A DNA stretch of 53,097 nt from an uncultured Collinsella sp. (lineage in GTDB: Bacteria > Actinomycetota > Coriobacteriia > Coriobacteriales > Coriobacteriaceae): positions 1-53,097 of the forward strand of contig UROZ01000002.1 of the NCBI GenBank assembly GCA_900549655.1, given 5' to 3'. A program made the translations under genes and the position numbers. Below the pieces are notes generated by a model. That model was not told the DNA's origin. It searched no databases and saw only the letters and a list, made by a program, of their open reading frames with translations. Each line of letters starts with the position of its first letter. The stretch's first letter is position 1. Positions 47,925-53,097 of the stretch are shown one piece after another.

Positions 47925-49493
47925 TTAGCTGGTGTGGCGCCAGCGAGGGTCGGTGAGTGTACGTGCCACACCCAGACCAACGGGCAAAAACGCCACGATG
48001 AGCACTGCACGCACAAACCAACCGAGCATATTGACTGTGTCGAAGGTGCACATGTAATACATCGAGCGATACAGATACAAACCCGGCACCATAATGACAA
48101 TTGATGGCACCGTGAGGGCGATACGTGGGTAGGTGAGCTTGACTTCGGCCAAGCTTGCCAGCAGTCCCGATACCAGCGCGCCGATAAACGCTGCCGCCTC
48201 GGGAGGCATACCTACGCTCAGGCCCAGAAAGGGAAACAGCGTCGGCGCATCGACGAGCGTAAGGCGCAAGGTATTGGACACGGCGCCGATCAGCCCAGCT
48301 GCCGCGGCCATCTTTACCGGGCTGTTGAACATCACCGAGAAGCCGAATACGCCAACGAAGCTCATCACCACGCGCAGGAGCGTAAGGGCAAGCGGCGAAA
48401 GGCCGAGCGGGGCAAAATCATCCGGTGCCAGCCCCACACATTCGGCAACCATCCAACCTACGAGGGTCGCCATCACAATAATCGACACAGCATACGAAAG
48501 ACGTTCAATGCCGCTTCGCATATCGAGCTTAGCGATGTCGAGGCCTGCCGTAATGAGGGGAAAGCCGGGAATCACAAAGAGCATGGCGCCGATATAGCCT
48601 TCTTGGTGCGACATTGCCCCCGGTATGACCTGGCCAAGGCCGAGCAATGCCAGCAGATACGAAACGCAAGCGAGCGCAACACCAGTCGTCAGCGCGCTAA
48701 ACTGGCCAAGACCCTGCTTGAGAATATGGGAGCGAGCAAAGTTACCGACACCAGCGCCTACGAATGCGCAGGCCATCTCGATAGGGCCGCCGCCGAGCAA
48801 GAAGACGAAGGCGCCGCAAGCACAGGCTGCCGCAAGGCCCTGTTGCCAGGAAGCGTAATCGGGCTTCGAGCTCTCAACGGTCTTGAGCATCTCGTGGTAT
48901 TCGTGCACGGTAAACCGGCGCCCATACGTCTCGATTTCCTTTAAGAAGCTCTCCATCATCCAAATGCGATGGGTATTGACTCCCGTTGTGGGCAGGCTGA
49001 CAACCTCGTTAAAGCAGTGGCCATCTTCGATGCAGGTGCACTCAAACGACAGAAGACTCAGGTCGACGTGAATCGTGACGCCGAGCACAGCGGCAACACG
49101 ATTCATGGTATCGCGCACGCGCCAGGCACCCGTTCCGCTTGCCAGCATAAGCATGCCGGTGCGGCAGATGATGGATGACTTATCGGTGAGCGGAGCATCG
49201 ACGGCAAGCTCATCGCCTGCCGTCACGATCTGGCGCCAGTCAGTTTTCATATGGAGTGCACCGGCACGAGCGCCGTGGTGCATAGGGACTCTCGAAAGCA
49301 GCGAGTCCAGGCGCGAAGACTGTGGGGGCTCCGTTGATTCGCCCTCGTCCTCGTTGGGCTCTTCATCGACCAGATCAAAGGAATCAAGCGGCGCTGGCTC
49401 GCGACGATCGATTAGCTCCTCATCCTCATCATCAAAGTAATTGAACTGATCGAGCATGTCCTCTTCGATTGCACGCTCGCTCACATCGTCCAT
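47925..49493 (-). CDS. Threonine/serine exporter, ThrE type (fused two-part form)
   Basis: A 522-residue membrane protein. The first 90 residues are acidic and likely disordered (FNYFDDEDEELIDRREPAPL). A soluble part follows (about 100-200, with SFECTC), then about ten hydrophobic segments. The first half matches the ThrE N-terminal family (DUF1212) and the second the DUF3815 family; in many bacteria these are two genes, here one, as in Corynebacterium ThrE. It should export threonine and serine. The start follows GGAAGGGAG. Confidence 0.88.
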   Translation of the reverse strand: MDDVSERAIEEDMLDQFNYFDDEDEELIDRREPAPLDSFDLVDEEPNEDEGESTEPPQSSRLDSLLSRVPMHHGARAGALHMKTDWRQIVTAGDELAVDAPLTDKSSIICRTGMLMLASGTGAWRVRDTMNRVAAVLGVTIHVDLSLLSFECTCIEDGHCFNEVVSLPTTGVNTHRIWMMESFLKEIETYGRRFTVHEYHEMLKTVESSKPDYASWQQGLAAACACGAFVFLLGGGPIEMACAFVGAGVGNFARSHILKQGLGQFSALTTGVALACVSYLLALLGLGQVIPGAMSHQEGYIGAMLFVIPGFPLITAGLDIAKLDMRSGIERLSYAVSIIVMATLVGWMVAECVGLAPDDFAPLGLSPLALTLLRVVMSFVGVFGFSVMFNSPVKMAAAAGLIGAVSNTLRLTLVDAPTLFPFLGLSVGMPPEAAAFIGALVSGLLASLAEVKLTYPRIALTVPSIVIMVPGLYLYRSMYYMCTFDTVNMLGWFVRAVLIVAFLPVGLGVARTLTDPRWRHTS

Positions 49494-49715
49494 ACAGGGG
49501 CTCCCTTCCTACCGACTAACCCCCATCCTAGGCAGCAACGGCTAAAGGAAACATAAAAGAGACGGCTGTCATGCGAGCCATGTGCGCAATAGCCGTTGGG
49601 TAGTCGTTTAAGAACGTCCCCAATGACTACATCGATGTTCTAAGTGTCAACCAAGTCAACGCCGCAGATAGAGGACGGACAGCGAGCGACGTCCAGAGCG
49701 AACAAGTTGGCATGA
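49494..49715. other. Intergenic region before the ThrE-type gene
   Basis: No gene. On the minus strand ACGGCT...AGCCGT followed by CTCTTTT (about 49556-49601) looks like a weak terminator or leader hairpin upstream of the exporter. The rest has no feature that I recognise. Confidence 0.45.
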
Positions 49716-49756
49716 AAAAGGCAAGGCATAGACCTTCTGGTCATGCCTTGCCTTTT
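49716..49756. terminator. Terminator after lysS
   Basis: AAAAGGCAAGGCAT pairs perfectly with ATGCCTTGCCTTTT; strong in both directions. Confidence 0.85.
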
Positions 49757-49797
49757 GAATGACAAATTGTCGCTCTGGGCGGCGCGCAGCGTCGAGC

Positions 49798-49827
49798 GGT
49801 TACGGCGTTTGGTAAAACGCCGTAACC
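49798..49827 (-). other. Hairpin directly after the lysS stop
   Basis: GGTTACGGCGTTT and AAACGCCGTAACC form a 13-bp stem two bases after the stop codon, without a T-run. It may protect the mRNA 3' end ahead of the terminator 40 bases on. Confidence 0.6.
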
Positions 49828-49829
49828 CC

Positions 49830-51794
49830 CTAGTACATCTTTGCGCCGGCGGGGATGGAGGCGTCGAGCTGGATCAGGTTGAGACGCTCCTCGCCCTCCT
49901 CCTCGTGGACAGCGCTGATCAGCATGCCGCAGCTGGGAATACCCATCATCTTGCGCGGAGGCAGGTTGGTGATGGCGAGCAAGGTCTTGCCGACCAGGTC
50001 CTCGGGCTCGTAATAAGCGTGAATACCGGAGAGGATGGTACGGTCGGTACCGGTACCGTCGTCGAGCGTAAAGTTCAGCAGCTTCTTGGACTTCTTGACG
50101 GCCTCGCATGCCTTGACCTTCACAGCGCGGAAATCGCTCTTGGAGAAGGTATCAAAGTCGACGAACTCCTCAAACAGCGGCTCAACGGCGATCTTGGAGT
50201 AATCGAGCGTGGGCTTAAGCGACTTAACGAACGGGCTCGCGGCGTTGCCGGCCTCGGCAGCCTTGGCGGCAGCGGCACCGGACTGGAAACCCTTCTCGGG
50301 CTTCATGTGCGGGAACAGCAGGACGTCGCGGATAGAAGCCTGGTTGGTAAGCAGCATGACCACGCGGTCGATACCAATGCCAATGCCGCCCGCGGGAGGC
50401 ATACCGTACTCGAGGGCGCGCACGTAGTCCTCGTCATACTCCATAGCCTCATCGTCGCCGCCGGCCTTCTCGGCCATCTGGGCAGCAAAGCGCTCAGCCT
50501 GGTCGACCGGGTCGTTGAGCTCGGAGAATGCGTTGGCGTACTCGTGGCCGGCGATCACCAGCTCAAAGCGGTGGGTCAAACGCGGGTCGTCCTCAAAACG
50601 CTTGGCGAGCGGGCTGACTTCGATGGGGTAATCGCACACGAACGTGGGGTTGACGATGGTGTCCTCGCCCAGCTCATCGTAAATCTCGGCGATGATCTTG
50701 CCGGCAGTCCACTCGGGCTTGATCTCCAGGCCCTTCTCGCGCGCGGCGGCAGCAAGCTCCTCGACCGGCGTGTCGATGGTGACCTGCTTGCCGAGCACGT
50801 CGGAGACGATGTCGGTCATGGGACGGCTGGCCCACTCACCAGAAAGGTCGATGGTCTGGCCCTGGTACTCGATGACCTCGGGGTTGCCGATGGCCTTGTT
50901 AGCCGCCTTAATGACGCCCTGGGCGAGCGCCTTCATGCCCTCGAGGTCGGAGAAGGCACGGTAGGCCTCCATCGTGGTGAACTCGGGGTTGTGGGTAAGG
51001 TCCATGCCCTCGTTACGGAAGATGCGGCCGATCTCGAACACGCGCTCAAAACCACCGACGATGCAGCGTTTGAGGTGCAGCTCGGTGGCAATACGCAGGT
51101 AGCACTCCTGATCGAGCGCGTTGAAGTGGGTAATGAACGGCTTGGCCGTGGCACCACCCTGGATGGTCTGCAGGATGGGGGTCTCGACCTCCATGTAGCC
51201 GTCGGACTCCATAAAGCGACGGAAGGTGGAGAGAATCTGCGAACGCTTACGGAAGGTCTCGCGAACGTCGTCGTTGGCGATCAGGTCGACATAGCGCTGG
51301 CGATAGCGGGTCTCCTTGTCGGAAAGACCGTGGAACTTCTCGGGCAGCGGACGAACGGCCTTGGCAAGCAGGGTCGCACTCTTAGGGGCAACGGAAAGCT
51401 GGCCACGCTGGGTGCGCACGACCACGCCGGTCACGCCCAGGATGTCGCCCAGGTCGAGGGCCTTGAGCGTACTCCAGGCAGCCTCGTCCATGTCGTTGAT
51501 GCGGCAGAACAGCTGAATCTCGGCAGTCGCATCGCGCACGACGATGAACATGATCTTGCCCTGACCGCGCTTGGCGACCACACGGCCAGCGATCTTCACG
51601 ATGTCCTCGGTGTCCTCGCCATCGGCAAGCTCGGCGTACTTAGCCTCGATATCGGCGACGTAGTCCTCAAGCTCAGAGTGCTCGGGATAGGGGTTCTGGC
51701 CCGCCTCGAACAGGGCGGCGCGCTTGGCCAGGCGGGTGGCGCGCTCGTCGTTGAGCGTCGATGCCTGATCGGCGGCGTTCTGGTTCTCTGCCAT
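49830..51794 (-). CDS. lysS: Lysyl-tRNA synthetase (class II) with C-terminal tRNA-binding domain
   Basis: A 654-residue class II LysRS. The OB-fold anticodon domain covers about 60-160, the catalytic core follows with motif 2 (FRNEGMDLTHNPEFTTMEAY) and motif 3 (GGIGIGIDRVVMLLT). Ordinary LysRS ends near residue 505. Here a further domain (544-654: FSKSDFRAVKVKACEAVKKS, TILSGIHAYYEPEDLVGKTL, SCGMLISA) is the Arc1p/EMAPII-like tRNA-binding fold known from the MetRS C-terminus. It should raise tRNA affinity. GGAGC lies before the start; the gene follows greA after that gene's terminator. Confidence 0.95.
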   Translation of the reverse strand: MAENQNAADQASTLNDERATRLAKRAALFEAGQNPYPEHSELEDYVADIEAKYAELADGEDTEDIVKIAGRVVAKRGQGKIMFIVVRDATAEIQLFCRINDMDEAAWSTLKALDLGDILGVTGVVVRTQRGQLSVAPKSATLLAKAVRPLPEKFHGLSDKETRYRQRYVDLIANDDVRETFRKRSQILSTFRRFMESDGYMEVETPILQTIQGGATAKPFITHFNALDQECYLRIATELHLKRCIVGGFERVFEIGRIFRNEGMDLTHNPEFTTMEAYRAFSDLEGMKALAQGVIKAANKAIGNPEVIEYQGQTIDLSGEWASRPMTDIVSDVLGKQVTIDTPVEELAAAAREKGLEIKPEWTAGKIIAEIYDELGEDTIVNPTFVCDYPIEVSPLAKRFEDDPRLTHRFELVIAGHEYANAFSELNDPVDQAERFAAQMAEKAGGDDEAMEYDEDYVRALEYGMPPAGGIGIGIDRVVMLLTNQASIRDVLLFPHMKPEKGFQSGAAAAKAAEAGNAASPFVKSLKPTLDYSKIAVEPLFEEFVDFDTFSKSDFRAVKVKACEAVKKSKKLLNFTLDDGTGTDRTILSGIHAYYEPEDLVGKTLLAITNLPPRKMMGIPSCGMLISAVHEEEGEERLNLIQLDASIPAGAKMY

Positions 51795-51816
51795 AAGTTA
51801 GCTCCTCAAACTAAAA

Positions 51817-51845
51817 CGCTCCCCAGGATTCGGTCCCAGGGAGCG
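51817..51845 (-). terminator. Terminator between greA and lysS
   Basis: On the minus strand CGCTCCC and GGGAGCG, with an inner CTGG/CC pairing, are followed by TTTTAG. Confidence 0.75.
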
Positions 51846-51873
51846 AAAACATACCTTTACGCGGGACCGTGGT

Positions 51874-52344
51874 CTAGCGTGCGATCTTGGCGATGGTGTA
51901 GACGCGAGTCTTGCCGGAAGGCGTAACGACCTCGACGGAGTCGCCCTCGCCGTGACCAATGATGGCGTGACCGACCGGAGACTCGTTGGAAATCTTGTGC
52001 TCGAGCGAGTTGGTCTCGGTGGTACCGACGAGCGTGACTTCCATGACCTCGCCGTTGGGATCAATCAGCGAAACGGTGGAACCGATGGAGACGCTCAGGT
52101 CGCCCGTGGTGGCAGCAACCTGAGCGTTGGCGAGGATGGCCTGGATCTCGGCAATACGAGCGGCGTTCTGGGCCTGCTTGTCCTTAGCGGCGTCGTACTC
52201 GGAGTTCTCCGAAAGGTCGCCGAACGCGCGGGCTTCCTTGATGTCCTCGACGATCTCCTTGGCGTAATCGCCCTCACGCCAAGCGAGCTCCTCGACGAGC
52301 TTCTGGCGGCCCTCAGCGGTCAGTACGATCTGGCTTGCGTCCAT
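51874..52344 (-). CDS. greA: Transcription elongation factor GreA
   Basis: A 156-residue GreA. The N-terminal coiled coil carries the catalytic tip DLSENSEYDAAKD with its acidic pair, and the C-terminal FKBP-like domain includes GTTETNSLEHKISNESPVGHA. It enters the RNA polymerase secondary channel and rescues stalled complexes by transcript cleavage. The start at MDASQIVLT has GGGGAG eight bases upstream. greA followed by lysS is a common order in Gram-positive bacteria. Confidence 0.96.
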   Translation of the reverse strand: MDASQIVLTAEGRQKLVEELAWREGDYAKEIVEDIKEARAFGDLSENSEYDAAKDKQAQNAARIAEIQAILANAQVAATTGDLSVSIGSTVSLIDPNGEVMEVTLVGTTETNSLEHKISNESPVGHAIIGHGEGDSVEVVTPSGKTRVYTIAKIAR

Positions 52345-52397
52345 ACGGATATCTCCCCAACTCTGATCAAACAATCAACTGTCAACAAAACGAAAAA

Positions 52398-52425
52398 GAC
52401 CGGCTAGCCTGCGGGCAAGCCGGTC
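52398..52425 (-). terminator. Terminator of tatA
   Basis: On the minus strand GACCGGCT pairs with AGCCGGTC and is followed by TTTTTCG. Confidence 0.88.
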
Positions 52426-52450
52426 AGGTGCTCACCCCAAAGGGATGGGA

Positions 52451-52726
52451 CTACTCTGCGTCCGCGTCGCTGTCCTCTGCCTGCTTCTTCTTGGCAGCAG
52501 CGAGCTTGGCCTCGAGCTCAGCGATCTCCTTGTCCTCCTCGGACTGCTCGACCACGACCTCCTCGGCCTGCTTGGTCTCGGCCTTATCGTCGCCCTCCAT
52601 ACCCTCGCGGATATTCTTGACGGTAGAGCCGAGGGACTTGCCGAGCTTCGGCAAGTTCTTGGGCCCAAAGATAATCAGGACAACGACGAGAATAATGATG
52701 AGCTCAGGAGCCCTCAGTCCAAACAT
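52451..52726 (-). CDS. tatA: Twin-arginine translocase subunit TatA
   Basis: A 91-residue TatA/E protein. One membrane helix (APELIIILVVVLIIFGP), the FGPKNLPKLGKSLG hinge and amphipathic helix, then a charged Glu/Lys/Asp tail. It forms the pore of the Tat system for folded proteins. GGAGG lies five bases before the ATG at 52726. No tatC is adjacent, so the partner must lie elsewhere; the twin-arginine-like signal of the lipoprotein at 12843 might be a client. Confidence 0.93.
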   Translation of the reverse strand: MFGLRAPELIIILVVVLIIFGPKNLPKLGKSLGSTVKNIREGMEGDDKAETKQAEEVVVEQSEEDKEIAELEAKLAAAKKKQAEDSDADAE

Positions 52727-52798
52727 GTAGACCTCCACAATACAGCGAGACAAGCTCGAATGAGTATACCGCGGGTATCGCGGTATCACAACACTAGC

Positions 52799-52827
52799 TA
52801 AAAAAAGGGACCGCAAGAAGCGGTCCC
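52799..52827 (-). terminator. Terminator of tRNA-Pro
   Basis: On the minus strand GGGACCGC pairs with GCGGTCCC and is followed by TTTTTTT. Confidence 0.9.
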
Positions 52828-52838
52828 TCCTCATGCTC

Positions 52839-52915
52839 TGGTCGGGTTGACTGGATTTGAACCAGCGACCCCTGCGTCCCGAACGCAGTGCTCTACCAAA
52901 CTGAGCCACAACCCG
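52839..52915 (-). tRNA. tRNA-Pro (CGG)
   Basis: Acceptor CGGGTTG/CAACCCG, anticodon CGG in the loop TTCGGGA, T-arm GGTTCAAATCC and encoded CCA. A TACTAT -10 lies at 52927-52932 on the minus strand. Confidence 0.95.
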
Positions 52916-53020
52916 TTAGCTCGACTATAGTAACAAAGATTTCCGTCGTGTGCTAGAGAAATTTTTACTTCTTTGGCACTTCGATGCGAACCCTTGATTA
53001 TCGACTTCATCCGAACACCT

Positions 53021-53056
53021 CCCACATTCATCCGTACATGTACGGATGAATGTGGG
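53021..53056. repeat. Perfect 36-bp palindrome near the right edge
   Basis: Two 18-base halves, starting CCCACATTCATCCGTACA, are exact reverse complements with no spacer. It is 105 bases upstream of tRNA-Pro. A shorter palindrome, GGGCCGG/CCGGCCC, follows at about 53072-53092. Confidence 0.9.
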
Positions 53057-53097
53057 AACCCGATACCCTGAGGGCCGGACCGGCCGGCCCCGGGAGA

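Noticed and set aside
1..53097. Insertion sequences, prophage or integrase genes
   Set aside because: No transposase, recombinase or phage structural gene could be recognised in any frame, despite the many repeat elements.

Overview
The window looks like the chromosome of a high-GC Gram-positive gut anaerobe of the Coriobacteriia, most likely Collinsella or a close relative. The evidence is the GC-rich codon use, an actinobacterial gene set, a fused FeoA-FeoB iron transporter, a giant acyl-CoA dehydratase activase-like ATPase, and a possible LAXTG-type sorting signal. The assignment is an inference from protein character and was not checked by a search. No phage, plasmid, CRISPR array, insertion sequence or rRNA gene was found.

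Layout. 0.2-9.2 kb holds accessory metabolism: an aminotransferase, an unknown protein, a deoxyinosine glycosylase behind an alpha-amylase-family enzyme, an MFS efflux pump, FeoAB and an alpha/beta hydrolase. 9.5-21.5 kb reads rightward: a PTS EIIA-Glc protein, asnS, a WYL-like regulator, a TrpXYZ-type ABC importer, a wall-attached 5'-nucleotidase, an MscS channel, and an unusual pair made of a cytoplasmic ParB-like/BMP fusion translationally coupled to a metallophosphoesterase. 21.8-34.2 kb is the conserved leftward core: rplA, rplK, nusG, secE, tRNA-Trp, rpmG, tuf, tRNA-Met/Thr/Tyr, tRNA-Thr, yacP, rlmB, cysS, ispF, ispD, disA. A HipA-like kinase with its own DNA-binding domain interrupts this core at 27.3 kb. 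34.4-41.5 kb holds a Mn-riboswitch-controlled mntP, a hipBA module, pepD and clpC. 41.7-52.9 kb holds a TetR/activase operon, a DUF2798-like membrane protein, a ThrE-type exporter, lysS with an added tRNA-binding domain, greA, tatA and tRNA-Pro.

The order lysS ... clpC ... disA-ispD-ispF ... cysS-rlmB-yacP ... rpmG-secE-nusG-rplK-rplA is the one known from Bacillus subtilis and other Firmicutes. The window is therefore an old conserved backbone into which toxin-like kinases, transporters and regulators have been inserted at the joints. Translation is the main theme (three aminoacyl-tRNA synthetases, ribosomal proteins, EF-Tu, tRNAs, RlmB), with c-di-AMP synthesis and isoprenoid synthesis embedded in it.

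The intergenic DNA is unusually structured. At least four families of interspersed hairpin repeats recur, two exact-period tandem arrays (62 bp and 80 bp) lie between genes, and there are one long inverted repeat and one perfect 36-bp palindrome. One repeat family shows compensatory base changes in its stems. The best candidates for undescribed biology are the BMP-fusion/phosphoesterase pair, the one-piece HTH-HipA kinase with its palindromic promoter, and the covarying intergenic element.
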